Origin: Suillus spraguei
Taxonomy: Eukaryota > Basidiomycota > Agaricomycetes > Boletales > Suillaceae
Direction: 5' to 3'
NCBI GenBank assembly: GCA_016800925.1
Contig: JABCPU010000002.1
Span: 1-64,000 of the forward strand
Length of the DNA stretch: 64,000 nucleotides
Positions 24,973-36,565 of the stretch are shown here, in pieces. The position numbers were made by a program, and so were the translations under genes. Below the pieces are notes generated by a model. It was not told the DNA's origin. It saw only the letters and a program-made list of their open reading frames with translations, and searched no databases. Position 1 is the first letter of the stretch, and every line of letters starts with the position of its first letter.

Positions 24973-25902
24973 TTATTTTGAATCTTCTCTATGAATGAAG
25001 AGGGCCTCAAACACTTTGTCAACTTCGTTTGGTTTCAAAGGGGTAAATCGTAACGAGTGGTTTTTCTTTGAGCCTGAAGTGTCATAGAGAGCACTGGGAG
25101 ATTGAGATAGTTCTGCGGATTGCTTTGCTAATGTCGCAAAAGACGTTCGATTGTCACGATAGCTGTACACAGCGTGAATACTGTTATGCAGAGTAGTGAG
25201 GTTTATCATCACTTACAGTCTACGAAGTCATCAGCAGAGGCAACTTGAACTCTCAGGACGTTTGTAACTCACTTGAAAGCTTCTTTGTTTAAGATATCCT
25301 CTTCGTGGAGCTTGTCTAGAGTGGGCTCCTTGAACGTGCTCTTGATAAAATGCAGAATATGATGTATCTGATGTTCTTTGGGTCTGGACACACGTACAAT
25401 CAGCTCCTAGTCAACCTGTAGCATGATGTCACGAACCTCCATGGTCGGAACCGAGGCGCAAGACTGTAAGCTCCAGTTCGGGGGTCGACAAGGGGATGGA
25501 AAATGTCCGTCAAGAACCGCACCGTCGGGGGTCGTTCAGGATAGTCATTGGGAAACGTCACAGTGAACTTCAACACAGAATCCTGGTAGTATCCTGACAA
25601 GAATATGAAACTGAACAGCGCACCAGTAAGTATTGAGAATGCTAACCTTTGTGCACAAAGAGAACGGCGTCCCATACCAGGATGTTCTCCACAGAAGGAG
25701 TTATGTACAGGCCAGCTGGACAGTGATTGATATTTCTGAGGGATGCATACTGGAAGTTGAGAGTGGCACGGGTCGCTGGACTTATGGTGGACCCTTCGGG
25801 GTATGCTGAGTCTGTAGCTTGGGCTATCTTTGTTGAAACGCTCCTGCCTTTGACGAGACCAAGGTCGATTGTAGTGGAAGGAACGAGATTAGCATTCAAC
25901 AT
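24973..25902 (-). CDS. UEV-domain protein (AKTIP/FTS-like, inactive E2 fold)
   Basis: The fold of a ubiquitin-conjugating enzyme is readable: CPAGLYITPSVENILVWDAV, then VLKFTVTFPNDYPERPPTVR and FHPLVDPRTGAYSLAPRFRP, then PKEHQIHHILHFIKSTFKEP. Where an active E2 has HPN and a catalytic Cys, this has HPLVDPRTG and no Cys, as in AKTIP/FTS-type UEV proteins. A C-terminal extension ends ALFIHREDSK. The first in-frame ATG is at 25902; the open frame runs further upstream without an ATG, so an extra 5' exon cannot be excluded. AKTIP/FTS partners with Hook in dynein-driven early-endosome transport in fungi and animals; that role is inferred here. It lies downstream of the Air-like gene on the same strand. 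Confidence 0.8.
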
Positions 25903-26212
25903 GATGTTGCGGCTCAAGAAAGGCAATATTAATTTACTGACGTTCTTAGCCTGACAGCCACTTACAAGCCCACTCAGGCTCGCTCGATTGTGTTAACGGT
26001 AGTAACTTAAAAGCTAAATATGAAGAAGATCTGGTTGTTCACTAAGGACGCCGTCCCCTATGGATGGTGACCCTAGTATACAATCCGACTCCCTTGTCAA
26101 CAACACCGACTGTTGTGAGAGCTCCGATAACGGAAAATCATTCAAATCAGACCGCGAGCGACCTTTTTCATCACACTCCCGAACCAACGCAAGCTCGACT
26201 TGAAAGTTGAAA
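25903..26212. other. Spacer between two minus-strand genes
   Basis: It holds the 3' end region of the zinc-knuckle gene and the promoter of the UEV gene. Nothing else is visible. Confidence 0.4.
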
Positions 26213-28166
26213 TCATCTATAGTAACCACCTTTATACCTGGGTCCACTGCTCCCTCGTCCACTGTGTCCCCGGTCCCGGTCTCTGTCCCACTCTCGTGAA
26301 TCTCGTCGCCGCTCTCGGTCGTGACCTGGGTCTCTACGAGAATACTCATCATCCCATTCTCTAGCATTATGCGATGCTCCACGTATGCGGTAAGACTCTG
26401 GTTCCTTTGATGGACCGTGGTAGTCACCGTTACGCCGTCGAGGACCGCGGTGAGGGTTGTCTCCTAACCGATCCAGAAGACTTTTGCGAGGTGAATCTAA
26501 TGGGGGTGGCATGAACTGGCGTCCGACGTCCTTGATCGAACTGCCGAATTTTAGAGCCTTTCGACCATTTGACACAGGTTTGTCATTTCCGCGGTTCTTC
26601 ATGTTATGTGGATTATTGAACCAGTCCCCTGTGTCATCATCTTCTTGATCTCTGAATTTCTTTGCCATCTTTTCCTTGTCTTTGTTCTTCCCTTGTTTTC
26701 CAACATTCGTAGGTGCATCCATGCCCCAGTCCTTGCGTAAATTAGGTCTGTCTTCTTCATTCTGCAACTCTCGCGGCCCACGCCGAACACGAACGAGCTC
26801 GGATACTGGATCATAGAATGGCCCAGACATAATATTGTGCGAACTGAAAGCTGAAGGCTCAGCGGGTATGTCAAAGACAAAAGCGACCTCATCGCAATCC
26901 TGCGAGACTTTGTCAGAAGACGAGCCAAGACTGGTAAGAACACATACATCTCCCAGGTGGCCTGTATTTCCACAATTATAACAACACAGCTCCGATGCGA
27001 TGTATCCCTCGCCTCCTTTTCCGAATCCAAGTTTCTTTTTTTCCTCCCTGGTCTGCATGATTTTCACACGATCCTCGTCTGTAACGTACTGGTATATTCT
27101 CCACAGCGTAGGACATTCCTGGTCGAAGTTGGAAAATGAACGACAGGACGCCGAGAATTGAATTGCTATCTTACATTCATCTTGTGAGCTTTCGATGCAC
27201 ATCGGCCGCAACAATCGACCATATCTGGTGCGAGCCTTGAACGCGAGAAACGATTTGGGCAGGTCTGCATCTTATAAGACTGGGTGTAAGACAGATTACA
27301 ACCATTTTTACCTTGTTAATATGACCTTTCATCCCACAAGTGTAGCATGTCTTGCTAATAGGACAGCTTCGCGTTGAATGTTCGTCACGAGCACCGCAAG
27401 TCAGACACTTTAAAGCAGAATGAGCAACATTAGTCTGAGACATTCAAAAAACTGACCACTTGAATCGGACATTCATAAGTCTTATGCTCGCCCTCTGCAC
27501 CGCAGTTCTTGCATACAAAACGTGACGGTTTAGTTTGAGCATCCTCCTCTGCTTCCGTATCGAAGTATCGAATAAGCCCGGGTGCCTACGAAAGACATGA
27601 GCAACTTATCGTGACTACAACTACTGATGGCCGCACACCTTCCTATCTTCATAGTCAAGATATTCAATGTAATCTTCCTCCTCAGAATCCACGGGTAGTT
27701 GGGGAACGATTTCAACCGGTATTGTACCATCCCCACCAGCACTCAAGATAGAAACATGAGAGGGTAGTAGAAGACGGTCTGCTGCACTTTTGGAGCTCTC
27801 TGGTTGGGATTTTGAACTTTGCGTAGGCTCTGTGACCACAGAAGCAGGGGTGGCGTCAAAGAAGAACAGTTCTTGATCAGGTGCTGGGGCTGGTGAGCGA
27901 CGTTTTGGAGACGCTGATCGCCTTCGAGAAATAATCCCGGAGCGAGAATCCGCAGTACTTCGACGCTCGAGAGACCGTTTTCTTGAGCTGTCAACATTAT
28001 CGGATGTAGGGCCTTTAGACTTCTTCCGTTTTCGTTGCTTCCGCTTTGACTTTTGCGAGGAAGGATCTTCTTGGTTGAAAGAGACCGCAGGTATTTCCCC
28101 GTCAGACAATATCTCGATAGGTTCTGGTGGTGGGGAAGAGACCGTTAGGTCTATGATTTCAGGCAT
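26213..28166 (-). CDS. Air1/Air2-like zinc-knuckle protein (TRAMP complex)
   Basis: About 560 residues in several exons, starting MPEIIDLTVSSPPPEPIEIL. After a basic, Ser-rich N-terminal region come five CCHC zinc knuckles: CKNCGAEGEHKTYEC, CLTCGARDEHSTRSC, CYTCGMKGHINKTC, CGRCASKAHKMNEC and CYNCGNTGHLGDDC. The first two have five rather than four residues before His. The third knuckle is split by an intron and the last ends in one. The rest is a disordered, Arg/Asp/Gly-rich tail ending SGPRYKGGYYR. The knuckle number, their spacing and the segment ECPTLWRIYQY between knuckles 4 and 5 match Air1/2, which bind RNA and the Trf4/5 poly(A) polymerase in TRAMP and so mark nuclear RNAs for the exosome. 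Confidence 0.85.
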
Positions 28167-28690
28167 TATGATGGTGGATAACTGTAGTGGCGAGGCCTTG
28201 CATAAAAAGGTGTGAAAGACAATGTTGCATTGGCGGGCTGCAATTGCACCCGCTCAAAGCTCCACCCACTCCATACATAAAACTCTATAGCCTATAAGGT
28301 CGTACATGAATTTTACTGGACAAGAACGGAGAATATGATTGCGACTCTTTTGCTAATCGTATCTACGAAGGCGTACAGGATATTCTACCGGGACTTGCAG
28401 TCTTACTTTCCTCACACGTCAGACTCGATGATCAGAAATGTGCGTGTTCAATTGCGAGCGGTCCGTCCAAATCCTCTGGATACAAAGCGTTGCATTTTAA
28501 GCGGTACATGCATGTTGAATACAGATATGACTTGTAGTGCTATTGCTACAGGTTGTTGAAACTGAAGGGATATAATCGTGAAATGATGCGTCCACAATAG
28601 ATATTACGGCAGCCGTGATGGTGTCTTAATGACTATAATCATATCTTTAAATGATCGTCAATATTCTAGTCAGGAATTGATTGCAAAAAA
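28167..28690. other. Spacer between zinc-knuckle gene and CAF16
   Basis: This is the promoter side of the zinc-knuckle gene and the 3' flank of CAF16. An open frame at 28335-28559 (+) has no recognisable content. Confidence 0.4.
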
Positions 28691-29812
28691 TCACACCCAC
28701 TTCTTGTAAAATGTCTCAGAGTCTGAAGGGACAGTCTAAAGTTTGATAAATTAATCAAGTCCTTGCTAAATGAGTGGAATCAAAACAAACCTCATGTCTC
28801 GCACCGCGACCTTTTCGGCCCTGTTTCTCAAGTTCTCGGCGGTATTCACGATCCTCTCTAAGCCACTGCAGAGCAGTGTTGTATAATGTGGGGGTCTGAG
28901 GACCGTTTATAAAACCTGATGGCCATGCGGTAGGTTCCGTGGCAAAAGAACCGAAACGCATATGGGCGACGTGAGTAGGAAATGAATTGAGTCCGTCAAA
29001 AATATGTGTTGCATCTGTGTGAATATATATTGAATCAGTGCTGAAGAACTACAAAACTTCTGACTCACAAATAATGGTGGCTCCACGGGCGGTACTGTCG
29101 TTTCGGAGGAATGTGAGTAATTCATCACGAACCATGACATCAAGGTCAACAGTGACCTGCACACGGGTCGCTTAGACGACCTCATAGATATGGCATGAAA
29201 TAACGTACTTCATCTAAGAGAAGAACATCCCATGGTGCCATGAGGCCCATGCAAAGTTGGATTCGGCGACGTTCTCCATCGGAAATGGCATGCATGTGCC
29301 AGTCTAAGTCCACATCTAGAATATCTAGAAGTTTGTCTCTCCTTTCCTTGTATTTGTATCCTCCCACGGAGTCCAAGAACGTGGACACTACGATATCACT
29401 CCGGACTACTGGATTCATTGCCCTGGAGAACAGGACAAATGAACCTTGGATGATGAATTGCAATCGTGATGAGAATAAGAAGTTACGGACCACTCCGTGC
29501 CCAGGAATGTAACGCCGGGCGGGGAATCTCTGAAGACATCTAAACCATTGATACGTATCTCAGCGTCTTTTACTAGTCTTTTACCCGCCAAGATCTGCAG
29601 GAGGGTAGATTTTCCAGCTGCGTAAGAGGAGTCAGTAAGACTGCAAGGACAGCAAGGTATTACTGCTTGCCTCCATTGGCGCCAACCAAGATTGTTCGGG
29701 ATCCAGGTCGGAGATGAAAAGTGATGTTATCCAAGGAAGGTGGCTCGTCAGGAACATGATGATAAGTCAGACGCTTGACTGCGATAGTATACTCGGCGAG
29801 GTCAGACATCAT
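28691..29812 (-). CDS. CAF16: CAF16-like soluble ABC ATPase
   Basis: Single nucleotide-binding domain without membrane segments, near the ~290 residues of yeast Caf16. Order: [20 protein letters not shown] start, [20 protein letters not shown] (Walker A), [27 protein letters not shown], signature [16 protein letters not shown], Walker B and D-loop [14 protein letters not shown], and H-loop [11 protein letters not shown]; the tail ends [11 protein letters not shown]. Walker A is interrupted by a 53 nt intron (29618-29670) that begins GCAAGC, a GC-AG intron. The final intron (GTTTGT...CTTTAG) restores the conserved tail; if not spliced, the protein would end at a stop near 28755. Yeast Caf16 associates with CCR4-NOT/mediator and affects transcription. 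Confidence 0.88.
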
Positions 29813-30253
29813 GGGGTTACGGTGGTGACGAGTAAGTTATTAAATAGTAGATAACTAAATAACTAAATAACTAAATAAAGTAAATAAAATTTTACTGCTA
29901 CTTTCTGTGCCGAAGTCGCACCACCGTGGCACACTATGGGTATACTACATAATAACCACCTACGGCGTTACCCATAAAAGTGAGATGATAAGATGAATGA
30001 GTATCATATGTAGTGTTCCTGGTTCGTTGGCAAACCCCCAAATCGTGGGAAGACAATTGTCAGTTGTCACTAGGCTTGCCTTTGGACTTTCAACTTGGCT
30101 TGCTCCAGTTGCAGGCCATCCTCATCCTCCACCATCGTTGCTTGCAGTGAGCAGCTGTGGTAGGAATTTAGATTATACAAAACTCGGTCTTAAATCCCAT
30201 CGAATCACACTCATTTACTCTGTTTCTTTTTTTTCTGCTTCTCTCGGCAGATA
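29813..30253. promoter_or_regulatory. Divergent intergenic region CAF16 / OPY2-like gene
   Basis: The two genes start in opposite directions across about 440 bases. It contains a run of ATAACTAAATAACTAAATAA repeats near 29850-29880 on the CAF16 side and a pyrimidine-rich tract before the OPY2-like start. The tract ends in a CGGCAG that could be a splice acceptor, so a 5' non-coding exon of the OPY2-like gene is possible. Confidence 0.4.
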
Positions 30254-32228
30254 ATGTTCTTAGATACCAGACAATGTGTCACCTGCCCTGCAGCTCCCCC
30301 ATCTTGCACTTGCACAGCCGATCAGAGCTGTATCCAGATAACTAGGTCTGTTCATTCCAATCAGTAATTCTGATCATATTTGACACCAACTTCGTCCCAG
30401 AACTTGCAATGTCTGCCCAACATTTACTTGCGAGGCAAAGACCACTGCCACCTCTAGTAACAATGGGGATGTCAGTGCAGGCGCACTCGCAGGTGCAGTC
30501 ATTGCCATCGTTCTGGTCCTTGTAGGGGCTTTGGTACTCTATTTCTGGTACCGTCGTCGTGCCAGTGCCAATAAGGCCCTAGAGCAGGCTCAGGAAGGCA
30601 AGGACGAAGTTCCCGCCCCTGCAGAAGCAGTTCTCAATCGCCCAGATCCCACTGAAAAGCCACAGCCGCCGATGCCTTCCGATCCCAATACCATCAGGGT
30701 GTTCATTTCATCTTCGCACAGCGTCATCGACCTCGATCCGCAGTCTCGGGGTCTATCCGCGATCGGCACCAATGTCCCTGCTACTCAACCTAATCCCTTT
30801 GACGATGGTAACTCTATACAAACTACATCAACTGGTACAAATGGCACAAACGTTATCCCTATTGCCCTGGTGCCCCCTGGCTCTGTGTCAGCTAATTCTA
30901 TGACACCTTCTTGGGCTTCGGGATCTGCTGCAACTTCTTCTCCCGTCCGGCCCGCCCGGGCACCCGACCTGTCTTTGAATGACAGTTCTTCTGCAGTGTC
31001 TGCCGAATCTTTGCATGGTCCAAACCCGTGTTTCACACAGAGTCAGCACTCAGAATCTTCGAGGATGTCATGCATGTCCAATGCCAGCTACTCCAGTGAC
31101 TTCCTCAATGAGGCACCGATGATAATCACACAGGGCCAAGGTGTTAGGCAGGTTTTGGGAGTTGTCAAAGCAGAAGTTATCCAGACCCCAGGTCCATCTA
31201 CACCTGTATCATCGCATTTATCTGTGCACAGTATTCCGCCTGCTGCTTCTCGCCCTTCAATTCGGTCACCCCTTGCAGCCAGCTCTTTTGGCCCCGCTGA
31301 TGCCTTGGACGAGGCGGAAGAAGAACATAATACATCGTCACGCAGCGATCCGTTTGGGGATCATCACGAATTTGAAGTCCACGGTGACATGTTAAACCAG
31401 TCACGCCCAGTGTCGGAAGTTTCTCTCCAATTACCCCGTCTTCCGTGGTCCACTAATAACGGAGAGAGTCGTCCATCCAGCGTCAGTAGTCAGGCCGGGT
31501 CTATCATAGATATCAGCAGTGCCACGCGTGTCAATGTTGGACTGCTGTGCCCAAAGAACCCCGAGAAGTCGCCCAGGACAACTATGGCTAGACTGGTATC
31601 ACCAGCCTCGGCGCAGACCTCCCGCCAATCAGCATCCCTTGAGGAACAGCAGCAATTAGCCTTGGCACACGCACACGCGCAAGCCCGTGCCCAGGGCTGG
31701 GATCGCAAGCGAATCTCGGGCTCTTCAGTTGTTTCTGCCACTTCAACGCGAGCAGACTCTATCCTCGAGTCATTTCCCTTCGTCCCTCCTTCGCCCATTT
31801 CATCGCTTCCTATCCGTTCTCCGCCTCGTTCTCCTCTACACCAACGGTTCTCTGCCACACAGTTCCAGCCTCCGGCCTTTGAGGCAGCATCTCTTTCACC
31901 ATCCTCCGCACAGGTACAGGACGCCACTCCTTCAGACGTACCAGAACCTGCAGAGACCCAACTACCCCCGTTAGACCCCCCTCCCAGCCGCCAGACCTTG
32001 GGACTGTCCACAGCTTCTCAGGTTTCCACAGCATCATCTGGTCTCGGGCCATTCCCATTCCAGATTGATTCTGGAGGCAATGATGGTAGCACACCACCAT
32101 CCGCTTTTCAAGGACGTCAAAGAGCCAGCTTGGACACGCTCGCACTGATGAGCGATTTGTCTTCGTATCCTCTTAGCTACGACCGGGATGAACGAGAAAG
32201 CTTTTCTCGACAAATTACTAAGAGTTGA
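30254..32228 (+). CDS. OPY2-like single-pass membrane anchor protein
   Basis: Two exons (intron 30346-30400) give 639 residues. The N-terminus has regularly spaced cysteines: CVTCPAAPPSCTCTADQSC followed by RTCNVCPTFTCEA, which is the pattern of the Opy2 extracellular domain. One transmembrane helix follows (AGAVIAIVLVLVGALVLYFW) with a YRRR stop-transfer, then a cytoplasmic tail of more than 500 residues rich in Ser, Pro and Thr. Yeast Opy2 anchors Ste50 at the membrane for the HOG and filamentous MAPK pathways. There is no clear cleavable signal peptide after the chosen ATG, and an upstream coding exon cannot be ruled out. Confidence 0.75.
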
Positions 32229-32643
32229 ATAGCCTGTATCCGTGTGCTCTCAATATGGATGTCGCGCTTCTAGACTGCTTCGACCAGCTGGCCTGACGGG
32301 GTTGTGTTGGGCAGTGTATATGAATTGTTGTATTCTGGACTTCTTTCTCCTGTGCTTGGTATGGGCTTTACTGTTCTTGATATGTCGGAAGGTTTTATAT
32401 AGGTGGTGCTCACAAATTTACTTGCTAAATTCTGCTTCGCTGAAGGAGTTCTATTCTTCGGGTCTGCGTTGGTCATTTATTTATACATTTATATGTTTTA
32501 GCTGCAATATTGGCTAATCCCGTCTTGTGACAAAAATGTCACATTGCATTATCATCACACCTTCGAGTTCAATAAAGCAGCGCTGAAGGTAGACCCATCC
32601 GAGTCACTGACCGTAACGGTATACATAGTCCCTTGTAGTCACC
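32229..32643. other. Intergenic spacer
   Basis: This is the 3' flank of the OPY2-like gene and presumed promoter of the next gene. No further feature was seen. Confidence 0.4.
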
Positions 32644-35600
32644 ATGGATAGAGAGGTCCAACAACTGGTGGAGATGGTAAGATCTGATTCTGTGATTCCA
32701 GCCAGTGCCATGTTAACTGGCTGGTAGGGTGCATCGGAAGCACAAGCTCAGGCTGCTCTTCGTCGGTACAAAGATGTAATGCAAGCAGCCGAACGAATCT
32801 TCGAAGGCGAGTTCGCCGACATAGAAGGGACGGATAGAGATGTTAGTATGGAGTCTACTGCACCACTAGCGCCCATCACTCCATCACGAACGCCGCGTAG
32901 TGTTGTATGTAACTCATTGCCATTCGGGAAAATGATCTTCATTGGTTTTTGTTAGACACCGGATGAGGACGGAGAAGGAGAAGACGATAATGACATAGAC
33001 ATGGACGAAGATGAAGATGGGGGTGAGTGGCTTCCTGGATAGTTCCCTCTGATGCATTAATCGCGCTTCAGGGGACGACTATGTCGATTACGACTCTGAT
33101 TACGACGAGAAAGCCAGAACTGTGGTCGAGGCCGATCCATATGCTGGCAAGTGCACCTTTGTGTTTTGTTCCTCCGGTGTTTTTGATGATTTCGAAGGTG
33201 TCTTTTTCTCAAAGGATCGTCGCGAAGAAGTCATAGAAGTTGAAGAGGAACCTGAGACAGCCTTCATGCCAGATACTAACGAACAGGTGAAGATTATGAC
33301 TCAGGGTCAGTGGATGAAGGGTTGTCCGGAGGGTGGCGAACAGGGTTTCTTGTTCGGTCTATACAACGAGCTAAGCAGCGGTGACTGCCTTTGCCCCCAA
33401 TCTTGTGGACATAGGATCCAGAGATCCAAGAGTAACTTCTTCGCCATTTTTGTGTGTAAAGCCGTTTTCTTTACAAAAGCGAGAGCTGATTTGCATCTAG
33501 TCAGATTTCTTGCTGTATATTCAACATCTTCGTCGTCTCGTAAAGCGCACTTGTCTTTCATGCAAAGTGGATTTTTGTTTCGCGTGCGGAGAACCTGTCA
33601 ACACCGGAAGCAATCGTGACAGTTCCTCTTCGGGTGACGACAATTTATTCCATTGTTCCAATCTGCAAGGCGTTATATTGGGCATAGGGCTCGCTATGTT
33701 GGAATCCACATTTTCTGAGCAGCGCCAACAAACCTCCGAAGAGAGTTCTCAAAAATCAAAAACAAACAAGAGACGGAAGACCGATCTGCACTCTTCTTCG
33801 TCTACTCCGAAAGGGGACGATGACGAGGATGATAGCTATTATATGTCATTGCCAGTGGGGAAGAAGTCGAAAGGAGGCGTTGGTTATGCTGGTGATGTGA
33901 AGGAAGATGTGAGTTTTCATGTGAATATCATAAGTAATTATTTTCTGAGAAGATGCAAGACTTCTGGCCAACTAGAAGCTCAGGCCATCCAGCGCCTCAA
34001 AGATGAGAAGATCGGTACGATACTTTCTCAGATCCGTGAATATCTTCCATCTCTGCGTCGAGGAGGAGGAGCACGAACCAGCGACTACATGGTTCATCCT
34101 ACAGCTCTTGCGCATCTCCGCAGACGCTTCAACTATCTCTGCACCACTCTACTCAGGAATGATTCCCTCTCAGACATGTCAGATCGTTCCGTGCTGTACT
34201 TTGAGTTATTTGAATGGCTGGAGGTGACGTACCGTTATATCATATATTCAATCGCATAGATTGACACCTCACTACAGACTATATCCAATCATGAAGCATT
34301 AGCAAGTATGATGGCGATGCCGATCATGGTGGTTTCCTCTGTGAAGTCTGTCGCACCCAAGAAAGTAGCCAGGGGTAAGGCACCCATACGGGAACGAACT
34401 ATCATCTATGAAGGTAGCGCTGGCCCCCGAGAACTCTTGGAAGCAATTGTCATCCAAGCGCAAGCTGCTATCAAAGGATTGGAAGGTATCAAAACACCCG
34501 ACCCAGAGGTACTTGAGATGACAGAGGAACAGAAACGCATGACATCGTCCGCGAAGGGCAAGGAGAGAGAATTGACCCCTTCTTTGTCTGATGAAAACCA
34601 GAGGCTACTCTTATTTTGTCAACGGATATTGGCGACCGCAAGTGCTATCGATCGCTCACTGCGCGAAACCAAGGGCGACGCATTTGTTGACCGACTACAT
34701 GCTGCACTGCCAAAGATCTCGTCCGAACCATTTGATCATTCATCAATTACTCTCGCTACGACAGATGAGGCACGGAAAAAGGCTTACCTCGACTGGGCTA
34801 CTCAAGTTCGTTTCGAATATTGTGACCTTACCGTTCCGAGAGAGGAAGACAAGAAAGGGGCAATAGAAGAGAGCTTGCCCCACTACAAGTTCTACTATAA
34901 TAGCGAGGCCCGAATGCTTGCCACCTCGGACATCCCTAAGCGTTCTCTAGCCATCGCAAAAGAGGTTTTGTAGGGTTTCTTTTGCCAAGGTTTTTTTGAC
35001 TTAATGGATCACGCAGCTCGCCGTTTTGACGACGAATTTACCTGTTGCATGGGATTCCTCGGTTTTCTTGAGAGTCGACGAGAATCGGGTAGACATCATC
35101 AAGGCGCTCATCATAGGTCCAGAAGGAACTCCGTCAGTATCTTTTTCTCGCTCTCTTGAGCTTCTCTTACTCTCGTTTTCTAGGTATCAAGATGGCTGGT
35201 GAGTAACTCAGAAAACACATTTCGCGTGCTCAGAGATCCTGCAGTTTCTTGTTTGATATTTTCCTTGGACCGAATTATAACCAAGCTCCTCCAAGCGTCA
35301 AATTCATGACGGTGAGTAATTGCCTTGGTTTAAATATTTATATAGCTGAGATTCCTTGATAGACCAATGGTGGAAAGTATCGGTTCAATCCTAATCTCTA
35401 TGCAGTGAGTGCAGAGATCCAGGAAGTGATCACGTTCTCATCATATTTCAGGATGGCAAAGTCTGCCTATCTCTTCTCGGTACATGGTCCGGACCAGGGT
35501 GGGTCTCTGGAAAGTCAACACTGCTACAAGTTTGCGCTCCTCTGCTGTCTCTCGGTATTTGTACTCACACCTTGCAGGTCCTTATATCCATTCAGTCCAT

Positions 35601-36068
35601 GATCCTTTGCGAGGAACCTTATCTTAACGAACCTGGATGGGCGAACGATGGTGGTACTCCCCAGTCGAGGCAATGTGACTGGCTAAATTCAATGATAAGC
35701 GCTTTTCCTGACGTTTTCGTTAGACTCTTCCAATGTCCGGAGGATGGTCGTCAAGACTGCGGTAAGAACTATGTATGATCATCCACTGTCATTCCTTACC
35801 TTTGATGTTGCAGATGCTCGGTAACCTCAAGAACCCTCCAGAACCCTTTGGCGACGTCGTCCGTACGCACTACCGCCTCAAATCACAAGTCATCATCACA
35901 CAGTTGGACAAATGGCTCATACTGGATGACGGTAAAGCAACTATTGGCGACTCATTTTCCACAAGGCAGGATTCTAGCGGCAGCTCTAATGGCTTTAAGA
36001 AGGATGTCGAGGAAATGCAGCAGCTGCTTAGACAGTTGCAGGATGATATGTTCAAGGTCGACAAGTAA
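32644..36068 (+). CDS. UBA - Cys-rich - E2 (BIRC6/UBE2O-like) ubiquitin-conjugating enzyme
   Basis: Multi-exon gene, about 920 residues. N-terminus: a UBA-like three-helix segment ([20 protein letters not shown]) followed by acidic stretches. Middle: a cysteine-rich, possibly zinc-binding block, [20 protein letters not shown], then [17 protein letters not shown], which resembles an in-between-RING/RING2 type arrangement; then long helical segments. C-terminus: a large-E2 UBC domain with [59 protein letters not shown] (catalytic Cys in GKVCLSLL) and [20 protein letters not shown]. The UBC core is closest to the BIRC6/BRUCE and UBE2O type. An in-frame 51 nt stretch (33147-33197) starting GCAAGT is probably a GC-AG intron because its removal gives [15 protein letters not shown]. 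Confidence 0.85.
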
Positions 36069-36565
36069 GGCCCGATGCCCAGCATGGCACAACCAGAAGC
36101 AGTGAAACCCATACGTGTATTTAGGTGACTAATCGCTACATGCTGTTCGTCGACTTGTCTATACATCAAACTCAATTGAAGTAGATGTTGTATTTTATTA
36201 CATCAGTAGGCGTCCATTGTAGAAGACTCGCATATTGCGTTGTTTCGATACAATATTGTAAGTTTAACTATAGCATGATCATCGTTGGTACAACATGTCA
36301 TTACTAGGCTATATATACAAGTTGAGAACAATCATATGACAATATAAGGGTGCCAGCCTGACACCTTAATGACACTTCACCGTACCTCCTCTTTGACACC
36401 CTCCGTGCATCTAAAGCCTTTCGCAAAGCCGCTGATAAAAAAAACCAAACGACACGGGCGCCAAGCTCCTTTCATCAGATTTCTACCACTGTTCCAGAAT
36501 ACGGAAAACTATCCTGTTCTGATCTTTCTTTGCTCTCAGACACACGTACCATAGTCTCGTACGTC
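36069..36565. other. Intergenic spacer
   Basis: The open frame at 36369-36554 has no recognisable domain. The region probably holds the terminator of the E2 gene and promoter of the carrier gene. Confidence 0.4.

Noticed and set aside
29840..29885. ATAACTAAATAA run as an origin or functional repeat
   Set aside because: It is a short microsatellite-like run with no other supporting signal.
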